From Arma custos (Eukaryota > Arthropoda > Insecta > Hemiptera > Pentatomidae), in NCBI GenBank assembly GCA_037127475.1, contig CM073764.1:54429292-54493291 (forward strand): 64,000 bases of DNA, read 5' to 3'. Below the pieces are notes generated by a model. That model searched no databases. It saw nothing but the letters and a program-made list of their open reading frames with translations, and was not told where the DNA came from. Both the position numbers and the translations under genes were made by a program. Below, one piece after another: positions 1 through 11,639 of this stretch. Each line of letters starts with the position of its first letter. Position 1 is the stretch's first letter.

Positions 1-556
1 CAGGGCAGCTACCTAGGGGAGGTGACTCAAGGATGTATACTGTACATGACCTTAGTCTTTAGGTGAGAGTGTGTATGTAGTATGCTGGGTATGAGTATTG
101 TGTGTGTTGAATATTAGTATTCCCCAAACCTGGAGGACCGGTAGCTGATAGACCCACATCCCTGGGCCATTTATTTTTCAGTTAGAGATTAAGAAACATC
201 CAACGATCTTAGCAACCAGAAGTTACATTCTCTTCACATTGAATGGAAGCAAATTTCTAGATTAATTAAAATAACAAAAAAACCTACCCAATTTAAAAAC
301 AGATAAATTAAACATATACATTCTACAAAAAGAATCATCCGATTTCATAAAATCATAACTATTCTGTTATTTGAGCTAAATGCGCCAACAACGTACTGTT
401 GGAAAGAGGAAGCTCTCAAGTTTTACATGGTTCCCGCTAGGTAGCAGCAGCGTGCTTGAGTGAACGCCCACTTCAGTTCTAGTGAAAATGGCGTCAGGTT
501 GTCTGTGTAAAGGCAAATCACCAGAATGTCCGATCCAGACGTGGAGCGCAACAACG

Positions 557-691
557 GATGATCTGAGGAGTTGCATAACAGCATCAGTGGCATCAGTAAC
601 TCAGGACATGCTCGCTAGAGTGTGGGATGAATTTGAATAACGCATAGACCTATGCTGTGCATCTACAGGTGGACACATTGAACACCTTTAA
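557..691 (+). pseudogene. C-terminal fossil of an arthropod DDE transposase
   Basis: In the plus frame the sequence reads DDLRSCITASVASVTQDML, then RVWDEFE, an in-frame TAA at 638-640, then RIDLCCASTGGHIEHL and a second stop at 689-691. This matches the remembered C-terminus of DDE-superfamily transposases common in arthropods (a helical segment ending RIxxCxxxxGGHxEHL). The following sequence contains TTGAAACACACTGTATA near 799-815, reminiscent of mariner-type termini. The upstream catalytic part is not recognisable. Family assignment below the DDE level is uncertain. Confidence 0.55.
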
Positions 692-860
692 AGGTATGAA
701 AAAAACTTTGTGAGTTTCCCTTTTAGACAAAAAAATCAGTAATTGTTTATGCTTATTAGTGTTAGAAATATAGACATGTCAAATCAGATGATTCTTTTTG
801 AAACACACTGTATATACAATTATATATACATTATATAAATATGAATTTATGAATATTTAC

Positions 861-1057
861 TTCTTGTATTGTTTTGAGGTTGAATTCCCAACAGGTCCGG
901 AGGTGTCATAGGGTTATTAAGATATACAGGATCTATAACTGATGGAGATCCCCATGTTTTGCCTCCCCCAATAGATCCATGGCCAGTATGAATAAAAGAG
1001 TTGTCAAGGGGAAGTGAAATATCGGAGCCGTCCATCTTACCGCTTGAGAGGCACAAC
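861..1057 (-). CDS. Ack: ACK kinase, exon with CRIB (Cdc42-binding) motif
   Basis: This exon encodes the Cdc42/Rac-interactive binding region: DISLPLDNSFIHTGHG, which keeps the ISxP, F, H and H positions of CRIB, then YLNNPMTPPDLLG as in TNK2. The acceptor AG is at 1058-1059 and a GTAAAT donor starts at 860. It begins with one base completing an arginine codon and leaves phase 1 for an exon outside the window. The proline-rich, UBA-containing C-terminal part of ACK must lie to the left; I see no convincing exon in 1-860. Confidence 0.9.
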
Positions 1058-2447
1058 CTAAAATTTTAATTATTCATTAATAGCCATCGTAAGATGAATT
1101 GGATTGTTGGCTGCAACAACATCAGACATGATATTTTAATTTTTTTGTTTTGTGAAATAATACTTGCCATGCCTCAGTATATGGAAAAGTTTCCGATATA
1201 ATCTATAATATAGCAGATATAATCTATTGGGCCAGCTCTTATACTAATTACCAAGTTACATAAAAAGTCATATCGAACACTGCTGTACCCACATATTCAA
1301 TTTTCAATTTCAACCAATAAACTTATATTCAATCTTTTTAATCTTCTCCTTACAAGAAAAGACTATTATGACCTCAATAAAGAATCATCTCCTCAGGGAA
1401 AGAAGATCAATCATCAATGATTTTTTTTTGTACTTCCCTGACTGCGTACAGAATTTTGAAAGTAGTGGGACTTATGCCTGGGAGGCAAGTATGCCAACAG
1501 TGATAAACTTTATTTATTGTACATACATTAAAGGGTATATAATATAGGTACAATAATTAGGCAGCCTAGATGCAGTCCATTAATTTAGCATTAAGCATAG
1601 GGCTGCATGCCATTGTTCTCTTTTCCTTCCTAATTAGTGTGGCAGGGATCTTTTTTCACTAGTGATCCACTGTTTGTTTACTGATATAGTGAGTTCTCAA
1701 CTTATTCTGCCACCTCAAAAATTGATCATCCATCCTATATTTCACAGTCCTTCTGGAAGTGTTTTGAGCTTTTTCCTCATCACATTAAATTTGATGGTGT
1801 CTTCTCACGCGATGAGGTCAAAAGCTTATCTTCAGCCAATACTTGCATTGCCACATGCAGTTTCATATGCCTTGGTGATCTTCCAAGATATTTCACATTG
1901 CTGACAAGGGGGGGAGCCCTTCTCCTTTTATGTTCAGGCTGATAGGACAAAACCTTATGCTGAATCTCTCAGCAGCATTGGTTGGGTTTAGAGAGCAGCC
2001 ATGCTTAGATCTAGCCACTCACACCAGTCACATATCCTGCTGCCACACTTCTCTGCATTTGTAATCAGCCTGTCTTCATGTTGTTTGCAGGCACTCTAAT
2101 ATGAATCATTTTTATTTTTTTCTAAGAGTGGTTTTGCTTATCAAACTTCTAATGTCCTTTTCAATTTATCCTCATTTACAAGATACAAACTTTTTAATAG
2201 AAAACATGAACATTTTTTAAACATTATTTCCTTTTCTTCACAAAAATTTTACTGTTGAAAATTAAAGGGTTCAGGCAAAAAAAGAAAGAAAAGAAACTGA
2301 TACTAAGAGATTTTGAATATATTGAAAGAAATTTGATGTGGAATGATTCAACTTTGTAGACCATATTTGAAAACAGGATGAGTCAAGAAATTAAAATTTC
2401 TAAAGATATAAAACATAACATAACATAAAGATATTTTTGATATTTAC
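1058..2447 (-). other. ACK intron between SH3 and CRIB exons
   Basis: A 1,390-nt intron with consistent splice sites. It holds no supported gene. The part from about 1500 to 2110 is less AT-rich than its surroundings and, read on the minus strand, has short stretches resembling the C-terminal half of a LINE reverse transcriptase, heavily stopped. This is too weak to call a family. Confidence 0.5.
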
Positions 2448-2689
2448 CTCGGAATGTAACCAATATTGTAATTGATGAGAGACTGCGCTTTGGCCCAATA
2501 CATTTCTGAGTATGCTTCAATGAGTACCAATGAGTCGCCAATGCTGACAGAATGTAGTAGGGGACCTGGAGGCTCAGATTCCGGTATTGCAGGCTCTTCC
2601 TTCACTTTGACCACGCTTGGTGCTTCTCGGCACATCAAGGAATGTATAGTATGAAAACTGGGTCTTTCAGATGGTTCCCTGTCCCAACA
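2448..2689 (-). CDS. Ack: ACK kinase, exon with end of kinase domain and SH3 domain
   Basis: This exon begins CWDREPSERPSF, the conserved end of a tyrosine-kinase domain, and continues through a linker into an SH3 domain (GDSLVLIEAYSEMYWAKAQ, ending NIGYIPR). The acceptor AG is at 2690-2691 and a GTAAAT donor starts at 2447. It is 242 nt, entering in phase 0 and leaving two bases of a codon that the next exon completes. An SH3 immediately after the kinase domain is the diagnostic layout of ACK kinases, unlike Src or Abl. Confidence 0.9.
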
Positions 2690-3126
2690 CTGAGCGAAAT
2701 TGAATAAATTAATACTACAATCTTAAATTTAATGATCTAATAATAATACAATTTAAAGAACCTTCAACCATAAATACATTGTCTTCAGAATAACACAAAA
2801 ATATTTAAGATCAGAAGCCTAGACCTATGATAGGAATTTTAGGACAAGCACAATGGGCCTCTTTAGGTAGAAGAAGTCAGCTATTATTATTTTTATTATT
2901 TTACTACAAGAGAATCAAAATCAACAAAGATCAAAAACATACAATTGAATTACATAACGTAAATTTGATTTAACTTTTCTGATTACATATTTTATAATGT
3001 GAACATTATGATCTAAGCAAATCATAGTTCTACCAACTCATTGTACATGAATTCCATAAAAAAATGTTCAATTACATTAAAGTGTTTTCATAATATAATA
3101 TAATATAAAAAAAAAATGTGTGGTAC

Positions 3127-3198
3127 CTGCAACATTAAGGTATAGAGTTTAGGGGGACAGGCTTCAGGTTTATATAACCTTTCTCCCTCCTTGTCAAT
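3127..3198 (-). CDS. Ack: ACK kinase, 24-codon C-lobe exon
   Basis: A 72-nt exon too short for ordinary ORF calling. It reads IDKEGERLYKPEACPP and ends YTLMLQ, the segment that follows the LNGTEILVK helix in ACK kinases (human ACK1 has the corresponding KIDKEGERLPRPEDCPQ). The acceptor AG is at 3199-3200 and the donor GTACC begins at 3126. Both ends are phase 0, which agrees with the exons at 5967-6197 and 2448-2689. Confidence 0.92.
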
Positions 3199-4376
3199 CT
3201 GGAAAATAAAAACAAATCTAAATTATTAAAATAAACCAGTGAATAGGAAAATTCACAACTAAACAATATGCTTGAGCCTTATGCAGAACAATTAATTAGG
3301 CCTATTCCTTTTTAATATTGTAACAAACGATGATGTTATTGCAGATCAATCAAGCAGCGAAGAATTCATTTATATGAATATGCAGGAAAAATGAGACACA
3401 GAAAATGGGTTCTGTATGAACACAGAGAAAATCAAAACACTTGTTTTAATGAAGAAGTCACAACAGCACTATTTTGTATGAAGTAATACTCTTAAAACAG
3501 TCTCGGGTTTTAATTACTCAATTCATAGTTTAATGTGTAGCATAATGAAAATGAAGCTAAAATAGTGACTGCTAACAGAGTTTGTGAATCTTCCAAAGTT
3601 TAGTTATTTCATATATTTATTTAACCATTTGCTACATTTGCAAGTGGGGTATAAACACTTATTAAGGCATCTGCAGTTGTCAGATAGGGCTGAATGGAAT
3701 ATCCTCTGACAAATATCAAGGTCTGAATTGAGGAAACAGATTCCTTGCCTGAGAAGAAACATTAAAATCTAATCACCATTATAAGAGGGTCAATCTATCT
3801 CCCAGTTCACCCTATTAAATGATTACCTTGAGGCAAGGTCAGTGTGAATAATGTATTATGGGAAGTCAGAAGGAATTAGATCTAGGGATGGATCAAAGGC
3901 GAGATGGATGGATAATGAGAATGATATTGTTATCTTAGTGATACAAAAATGTACATTTTTGAGTTATGTGTGGTGTTCACAGAACACCGTGAAATGAATG
4001 AAGAAGGCTGAGGACAGGAATTTCAAGTTAAAAACTTAGAACCCACCTAAAGACTTTTTTTGTTTTTCTCAACATATGTTGTTAAAGTACAGTTGTTGGC
4101 TAGAATGAAATGGATAGCCGGACACAATGTGCAAATTATATAAATCAGTTTTGTCATTAATAAACATGAGTGAGTAATTTAAGGTAATCCAGACTGAAGA
4201 ATGGGGAGCAAGATAAGAAGGCCAGTTTAAGAAAACACTATGAACAATACAGACCCACCTCAAATGTAATTAGTTTTATTTCTCATCAAACTAAATTGTA
4301 AATTAGATTAATAAAAATGTTATGGTCTATAAATACCACACGATTTTCATACTAAATATTTCTTTAATAGGGGATA

Positions 4377-5417
4377 CAGTAAAACTTCTCACCTGCGGAC
4401 ACAGGAGGGAAATTAAATTTTGTCTGCAGGTGAGAAATTGAGGGTGGGGGAAAAAAGTAAAATAATATGTATGCTTGTACATGAATAACAATTTTTATTC
4501 AAAAGCTGCTCACATTATTTTAAAGTCTCTGCTTTCAGCGCCATAGTTTTTTCGGTAATGCTCGAAAAAAAGTGCGGTTTCATCACAGTTGTAAATGTCT
4601 TTAGGGGGAAAATCCAGTGCAAAGCTCCTTTAGTTTCGATGTCCAATCAGCAACTAGAGGACAATGAATGGAAGCACCCTCACTGCTTAAGGTTCTGTAT
4701 TTTATTCCATGCCTCACTTTAAATTTGTACAGCCAACCACCACTAGCTTTAAAATTACCATTTCCCAAACTTTTTGCAACTTCCAACACCTTTTCCTGTA
4801 TTAATGGTCTAGAAATCGGGATGTTATTTTATCGTGCTCGGCGTAGCCACTCATACGTAACTTAATCAATCATCAGCCCCCCTTCTGCTTTAAATGTTTT
4901 CTTTGAATTATCATTCCCATGATCTACCCATTTTTGAAGAATATTTTTTTTATTTCTTAAAATTTCTGCAGAACACATTTTCCAAAGTTTAAACTTCTTT
5001 CCAAGATCATATACACTCAATTTTTCACATTCAGTCGCGTAGATAATCTCTACTTTTTCTTTAATAGTTAAATTTTTTTTTGGAAAATGTGTTTCCATGT
5101 TCAAGGAGGAGAGTAGACTGAGTTGAAAAACGTTCATAGTGAAGCAAGCACAAACAATTCCTTGAACTCATCGAATTCGGAAAACTAAACACAACTGGAG
5201 GAGTTGCGCTCATGAAAATTTGGCTCTACTGTCCGCATTTTGGAAATTTTTACGTCAAAATATTGATAAAATCTCTATCCGCGTCCGCTTATGAGAAAGT
5301 CCTTATATCAGAAGTAAAATATAAAGAAAACTTAAAAATTGTGAGGGGAAAAATATAATTGTCCGCTTACGAGAAATGCCCGCCTGTTAGAAGTGTCCGT
5401 TCAAGGAAGTTTTACTG
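4377..5417 (-). mobile_element. Internally deleted pogo/Tigger element
   Basis: The element is bounded by inverted ends starting CAGTAAAACTTC (4377 onward; inverted, ending ACTG at 5417) and by the dinucleotide TA on both sides (4375-4376 and 5418-5419), the target duplication typical of pogo/Tigger. On the minus strand 5137-4862 encodes the psq/CENP-B type DNA-binding segment (LTIKEKVEIIYATECEKLS, then GKKF, AEIL and a run ending EGGLMID). The frame 4789-4601 gives the second helix-turn-helix (SLGNGNFKASGGWLYKFKVRHG). The DDE catalytic domain is absent, so at 1,041 bp this is a non-autonomous deletion derivative. It sits in the ACK intron between the exons at 3198 and 5967. Confidence 0.85.
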
Positions 5418-5966
5418 TACCTGTAGCTTCCAAAGAAAACCTTACTGAAGTTGCTTCTACTGGCTACTACCTTGGAATCCTCAAGAACTTAAGAGCTATG
5501 GTGGTCACGAATACATTCTGTCCAATGGTGTGACCCAACGGAGGAACCTCACTCTGAGACATTGATCTCCACTTCTGGAAACCGTGATTCACGGGATGAT
5601 GACGTTGCTGAGCATGATTTTCATAGCACATTGGTAAGCTGCCCATAGCTTTATTACCAATCTTTTAAGGTCAAATATCTATTTAGCCAACAATGTACAA
5701 TCTGGTTAAAGGGGTGAATTGGTCTGAATCTATTGATTATTGCTGTTCGGGACCAGCAGGGCACATGTTTCTTTTCACAAAGCTCTTTATTGCTAAACCA
5801 AACTTCCGGCTGGTAACACAACACTATTCATAATGTATATGTACTGTATAGAAGCAACTGATATTAATGTAAGGGATTAAAATTACATTAATTATATATA
5901 AAGGAATGAAGTCTACCAGGTGAAGAACCCTTGTAAAACAATTATCACCTCAATAAATTTACTTAC

Positions 5967-6197
5967 TTTGACCAATATCTCAGTACCGTTCAGACCTATC
6001 CAAGGCTCCTCCCCGAAGGTGAACATCTCCCAGACAGCTACTGCCCACATCCAGGCGTCAGATGCATGTGAAAACTGACGCTTCCTCAATGACTCAGGAG
6101 CACACCAAGGAAACGGTACCCTAGAGTGAGCAGTCATCACATAGCAGTCAGTCTCTTCAGGGATAGCTCTCATCAGACCAAAATCCCCAATCTTCAC
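5967..6197 (-). CDS. Ack: ACK kinase, exon with DFG motif and activation loop
   Basis: This exon encodes the DFG motif, activation segment and C-lobe. It reads VKIGDFGLMRAIP, then an activation-loop tyrosine in DCYVM (equivalent by position to the autophosphorylated tyrosine of human ACK1), VPFPWCAPESL and WEMFTFGEEPWIGLNG. It is 231 nt, exactly 77 codons, with the acceptor AG at 6198-6199 and a GTAAGT donor at 5966. Both ends are phase 0. The PWCAPES signature is typical of the ACK/TNK group. The exon is flanked by a pogo relic (4377-5417) and a broken LINE (from about 6300), so it is a small island in mobile DNA. Confidence 0.95.
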
Positions 6198-6299
6198 CTG
6201 AAATCAATTTAACTTATTGAACATATTATATATTCAATCTTTCATAACAATAAAAGCTCAAGCAGTACTTAATAATTCAATGGTAAAATTGGGAGAGAA

Positions 6300-8715
6300 G
6301 AAACATCGGGAAGAGGAGCAGGAAAGTTTAGTCTCCACAAGTACAGCAACTACAATAATGGGCACAGAACAGTAGACTTCGCCACTAGCAAGAACCTGAA
6401 AATCTCAAATACATTCTTCCAACATAAAGGTATCCACTTGGAAACATGGGTCTCGCCAGATGGAAAAACAAAAAACCAGATTGATCATGTAATGATTGAT
6501 AACAGGCACCAAAGCGATATAGAAGATGTGATGAGTTATAGGGGTGCGGATTGTTCAACAGATCATTTTCTGGTACGGGTAACGTACAATCAGAGACTAG
6601 CCATCAAACCAAGAGGGAAAACAGAGAAAGCAAAGAATAGATACAAGGTCGAAGACCTGAAAAATTCTGAGAAACGATGGCTATATATAAGAAAAGTGGA
6701 AGAAAAGCTACAAAACAATGCACTAGAGAAAGAGGAAGAAGATTTACAAAAGAAATAGAGTAGAATAAGTCAAGCTGTAAGAGATGCGGCGGAAGAGACG
6801 ACAGGCTTAGAAAAGAGAGAGAAAAAGAACAGCTGGTTTGACCGCGAATGTGAAGTAGCAGTGCAAGAGAAGTCTAAAGCTCATGAAAGGATGCTCCAAC
6901 GGTGTACAAGACAGGCAAGTGAAGAATACAAAAGAAAAAGAGAAACGGTGAAGCAGCTCTGTAGACATAATAGAGAAAAAAGGAAAAGGAAGATATGGTG
7001 GAGGCAATGCTGCAGGATTTCGAAAACAAAAACAGCAGATCTTTCTATGGCAGAGTGAAAAAGATAAGAAAATGATTTCAGCCCCGGATGTCCTTTTGTA
7101 AAGGCAGGAAAGGGCTACTCTTGGGGGACAAAAACAAAGTGATCGACAGGTGGAGAGACTATTTCAAAGAGGTGCTAAAGCCAGAGGGAAACTTTGAAGA
7201 GACAGTCTGTGAGCTCAGAACAGCAGAAGAGGATGCAGAGCTGGAACCACCAGATCCTGAGGAAGTGGAAAGAAATTATTGTCCCTAAAAACAACAAAGC
7301 ACTAGGAATAGATGGGATCCCTGGAGAACTAATCGAATATGGAGGTGAGGCACTCCATAGAAAAATATATGGATGGACTGATATGGACGAAAGAGGAAAT
7401 GCCTAGTGAGTGGAAAGTGGCTGTTATGTTACCAATCCATAAAAAAGGAGACAAATTGGATTGTAGCAATTATAGAGGAATTGCATTACTATGCATAGTC
7501 TATAAGGTGCTGTCAACTTTGCTAATGAAGTGGTTGTTGAGAGAGCAGAACAGGTGTTGGACGATGACCAGTGCGGACACCGCCCGTTTGTATGAGGATG
7601 ATGCTAGAAAAATGCTGGGAATGTAATGTTGAACAGCACCATTTGTTTATAGATTACAGACAGGCATACAACAGCATAAACAGAGGCGAGATGTATGAAA
7701 AGTTAAAGTATCTAGGATGTCCTTTGAAGCTTGTCAGGCTTATCAAGATGACCCTGAAGGACAGCAAGGGATTTGTCAAAATCCAAGGAGAACTGTCAAA
7801 GGAATTTGATATTAAGAGAGGTGTTAAACAGGGAGATCCCCTTTCCCTAGTTTTATTCAACATGGTAGTAGAAGTGGTCATGAGGTCGATCAGGACAAGG
7901 CCTGGAGGATGTATCTACCACAGACTGACACAGCATCTAGCACATTGTGATCACAGGAAGAACAGTCAGTGCATTACTTGGAGCATTCGAGGAATGCGAA
8001 GTAGCAGCTAGTAGAACAGGACTGGAAATGATTATGGAAAAAACTAAATATATGAGGACCAGAAAGGAAGAAGAAGGGCATATCGAGGGGGCTGGGTATC
8101 GTTTCGAAAGAGTACAGCAGTTTAAGTATTTGGGCACAGTTATCACTGAAGATAATAAGATTAGAGAAGGAATTAAGGCAAGGATAACCGCTGGTAATTG
8201 TTACTACTGGTCTCTAATCAAAATATTTCGAAACCGCAAAATTAAACAGAGCTCTCAAAATAGGAGTGTATCGGACTGTCCTTCAACCAACCGGCGGTCA
8301 TATATGGAAGTGAGTCTTGGACACTGACATGCAACAATGAAAGGGTTTTAAATATGTGGGAAAGAAAAATCCTCAGAAAGATCTTTAGCCTTACAAAGGA
8401 AGAAGATCGCTGGCAGATGAAGACAAATGAGGAACTATGAAATCTGTATGGTACACCAGATAAGATGGCTGGGGCACGTACAAAAAATGGAAAGAGGTAG
8501 ATTACCAAAATGATGATGGAGGGACACCTTGGTGGAAGGAGGAGCAGAGGGAGACCTAGACTTCGTTGGCTGCAGGACTTGGAGGAGGATCTTCGGACAT
8601 TGGGTGTCGGCAGATGGAGAAGAGCAGCTGAAGACAGGTCAGAATGGAGGAGGATCAATGAGGAGCCAAGGTCCTGCAAGACCACAGCGCCGTTAGATAG
8701 ATAGATTGCTGAATA
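6300..8715 (+). mobile_element. Broken endonuclease-RT LINE (RTE/CR1-like)
   Basis: A 5'-truncated, multiply frameshifted non-LTR retrotransposon. In order on the plus strand: the end of an APE endonuclease (NQIDHVMIDNRH and STDHFLV, 6438-6758), a charged linker, RT palm pieces (ALGIDGIPGELIEYGGEAL and VAVMLPIHKKGDKLDCSNYRG, 7194-7626; FIDYRQAYNSINR and KRGVKQGDPLS, 7571-7890), a thumb region (QQFKYLGTVITEDNKIREG, 7947-8327) and the terminal RGRPRLRWLQDL block (8510-8704). The region where the catalytic YADD box is expected (about 7890-7960) is missing. The start and the 3' boundary are approximate. Confidence 0.8.
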
Positions 8716-8728
8716 GATTAGGAAGAAT

Positions 8729-9811
8729 GGGGGGGGGGGGGTGCATTCTGGGGCCTCAGGTACCCAGCAATGATGACCGTTTATAAAGGCGTGGTCTTGG
8801 GTATCCTGAGGTACCCATTCCCGGCGTGGAGCCGCAACCTCACACAGCTGCAGAAGAGGAGACTGGCGAAGGCTTATCGAACAGTGTCGCACGAGGCAGT
8901 GCAGGTGCTTGCCGGAGCTATGCCCCTGGACCTCGTCCTGAAAGAGGATACCCTGAGATACGAGGAGAAGAGGCAGGGGCTGGCGGCGCTCCCAGAGGGA
9001 ATCAGACAGGGGATCGGCGAGACCCCGAACATGTGGAAGAGGATAGTGAGGGAGGACTCCATTGACGAGTGGAACGGAGGGTGGGTGACTAGCCAGAAGG
9101 GCTATACCTTGAGGAAGTTCTCCCCCACCGTCAGGTCGAGATCCGGCGGCAACATGGGTCCTCCCGGACTACTGGGTCTCGCAGGTCCTGACAGGACACG
9201 GCGGGTTCCAGAGAAAGTTGAGTGAGCACAGAAGAGACCCGCCTGTGGGGTCCCTGAGACGGCGGAGCACGTGTTGCTCTCCTGCACCACGATGGAAGGA
9301 CACCGCGCCAGGTTGTCGAGGAAAACCGGGATCTTCGTCCTCGCCGAGGAAGAAAATTACTCCCATTTTAGGGATTTTGTCAACGGGTGGAAGGAGGTGG
9401 TCGGTCCTGCGCATTTCACCATCAGCAGGATACGGCCATCCGGCGAGCCACCAGAGCATTCATCGGAGGATGAGCCCCCAGGAGGAGGACAGGACTGATG
9501 CGGCGGACCGGGGAGGCTGGACGGATGTAGACCGGCCAGGAGACCTTAAAGGTGCTGCCCCATCAGTAAGGTGCACATCTGTGCACTGGGCAGCACCACA
9601 GATTATTATTATTTTTTTGATTTTTGTTCCCAGTAAATTATACATGTCCCCTCCCCCCGATAATGTATGATAAGAATTTTTTTTTAATAAAGAGTTGCTT
9701 TTTGGCAGTGGTGGGCGTGCGTAAACCCAACGTATTAACCCACCACTGCCGTGACCCCGTATCCCAGTGATGGCAGGAAGGGGAAAAAAAAAAGAAAAGA
9801 TAGATAGTACT
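8729..9811 (+). mobile_element. R1-like LINE fragment A, 3' part with tail
   Basis: The 3' third of an R1-clade-like LINE. It encodes the post-RT region (YKGVVLGILRYPFPAWSRN, LTQLQKRRL) and the C-terminal segment typical of R1/Trailer proteins (WKRIVREDSIDEWNGGW). The CCHC-like block CGVPETAEHVLLSC is out of frame near 9240-9300. The 3' UTR has a hairpin with 12-nt perfect arms (9704-9715 and 9739-9750). The element ends in an A-rich tail followed by the GATAGATAGTAC motif (to about 9811). It begins abruptly at a G run (about 8730-8741), consistent with 5' truncation. Two related pieces follow at 9905 and 11640. Confidence 0.75.
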
Positions 9812-9904
9812 TGTGGTGGAGCTTGACCATCCGAGACTACCTCGACCCCCTACTCTGCTTAGTATGCTTTGAGTAGAGCCACACGGCAAAGGCCTGCACG
9901 AGGG

Positions 9905-11165
9905 AGATGGCATACAGGTGGTGTCAAGACACCGGGCACAAGGTCAATGCATGCTCAGCAAAGGCCAGAGGATTCAGACCACAGTGTAGGCACTGCAAGG
10001 CGAACGGCAGAGAGGGGAAGGAGCTAAATCACTGCGCGGGCAGCAGGGAGTGCCCGACGTACTTGGAGCTCATGGTCAAGCAGGCGAAGTGAGCGCGTCC
10101 AGTCCCATGGTGGACGCCTGCCCTGAGGCTCCTCAAGAGGGAGTACTACAAAGCCAGGCGCAGGTACCAGGAGTGCAGGGATGAGGAGAGGAGACCTGCA
10201 CTCCGAGAGGAATCCAAAGTGAGGTATAGGGCATACCGAAATGGCGAGCGTCACCAGAAGAAGGTATCCTGGGACGAGTTCATTGTCAAGGAGTTGGAGA
10301 AGAATCCCTGAGTGTCCCGTACAAGATGGCACTGGGCAAGGTGAAGTCACTGACCATGATGGCGGCAATCAGAGAGGGAGATGCCCAGGCAACCACCCTG
10401 GAGGAGACGGCTTCGATGTATATAGACTATACATACCCCAGGGTTGATCCGTCCCAGGATACGGACGATAATAGAATGCCAAGACCCAGGCCATACTCCT
10501 CAGAGGCTCCACTGACAGGGCTCACCCAATCATTTTGGATATTCAAGGAGAAGAGTCAGGCTGGGTGAGGAGGTGACATACCTAGGCGTGAAGTTTAGGA
10601 GAAACTTTGACGCCACTCCTCATCTGGGATACCTGAAGGATAGGGTGACCCGATCACTGAACGGACCAGGGGGTGCATTTTGAGGCCTTAGGTACCCGGC
10701 AACGGTGACCATTTATAAAGGCGTGGTGTTGGGTATCCTGAGGTATGCATCCCCGGCATGGAGCCGCAACCTAACCCAGCTGCAGAAGAGGAGACTGGCG
10801 ACGATACAGAGATTAGCTTTGCTGCGAGTCACGAAGACTTACAGAACGGTGTCGCATGAGGCGGTGCAGGTGCTTGCCGAAGCGATGCCCCTGGACCTCG
10901 TCCTGAAGGACACTCTGAGATACGAGGTGAAGAGGCAGGGGCCAGCGGCGCTCCCGGAGGGACTCCGAAAGAGGACCGGCGAGACACCGAAATGTGGAAG
11001 AAGATAGTGAGGGAGGACTCCATCGACGAGTGGAACGGACGGTGGGTGACGAGCCAGAAGGGCTCTACGTTGATGGAGTTCTTCCCCACCGTCCGGTCGA
11101 GACTGGCGGGAGTTGGGTTCCAGACGTTGAAGAAGAAGGACCTACTGCTGAAGCGCTCCTAGAGA
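9905..11165 (+). mobile_element. R1-like LINE fragment B, internally deleted
   Basis: A collapsed copy of the same family as fragment A. It begins inside ORF1 with zinc-knuckle-like cysteines (CQDTGHKVNAC, CRHCKANGREGKELNHC, 9907-10092), jumps to the endonuclease-RT linker (WWTPALRLLKREYYKARR, 10110-10310), then to the N-terminal RT region (MMAAIREGDAQATTLEET, 10326-10568). It then jumps past the RT catalytic core to the thumb and C-terminus (VTYLGVKFRRNFDA near 10570; VVLGILRYASPAWSRNLTQL, 10705-11007). The YADD-containing palm is missing. All junctions are plus strand and in element order, so this is one element with serial deletions. Confidence 0.7.
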
Positions 11166-11639
11166 TTAACCCCACTCCGCTGTCGAAAATCTCTGGACTG
11201 TATACGTTTAGCTGCCACAGAGGTAAGTAGTGTTTTCCCCCCAGTCAGTGTTATATCGCAACCTGGAAGTGACGTGTGTGACTGTTTGAGACCCGAGGGA
11301 CACTAGTGCAAGTCGGGACTCCCAGGGATCATTAGAGCTTTAACTAATAAAATATTATTTAGGAATCCCGTTGAGGACTTAAGTAAGTTTTGAAATTTGT
11401 TTTCGAAATAGCGTGGTGAGTAATTATTCTGGACAAGTTTTTATTTTGTCCCCTTAGTTAATAAAGGTTGGCAATAGGAACCCAAAGTTACATGAAAAAC
11501 GGATAGTTAATAAAAAAGTTTTTATTCTTACAACGGATAGAACCATTCTAAGCTCAAAGAGATATTAAAAGAAACAATAGGCAGTAAAGGCATAGGAGTC
11601 GAACACTCACAAATACGGATATAATACGGAAGGCAGACC
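11166..11639. other. Unassigned stretch between two R1-like fragments
   Basis: No coding region is supported. The sequence has a CCCCCCAGTC motif (about 11237), a less AT-rich first half and AATAAA-like signals (around 11348 and 11459), so it could be the remnant of an untranslated or terminal region of another retroelement. No matching repeat is present elsewhere in the window. Confidence 0.3.

Noticed and set aside
1500..2110. LINE fossil on the minus strand
   Set aside because: Some resemblance to the RT thumb region, but too many stops and no fixed motif; left as unassigned intron.
8242..8892. 216-codon minus-strand ORF
   Set aside because: It lies opposite the LINE C-terminal coding region and an R1-like fragment; the plus strand has recognisable motifs, so this is a shadow.
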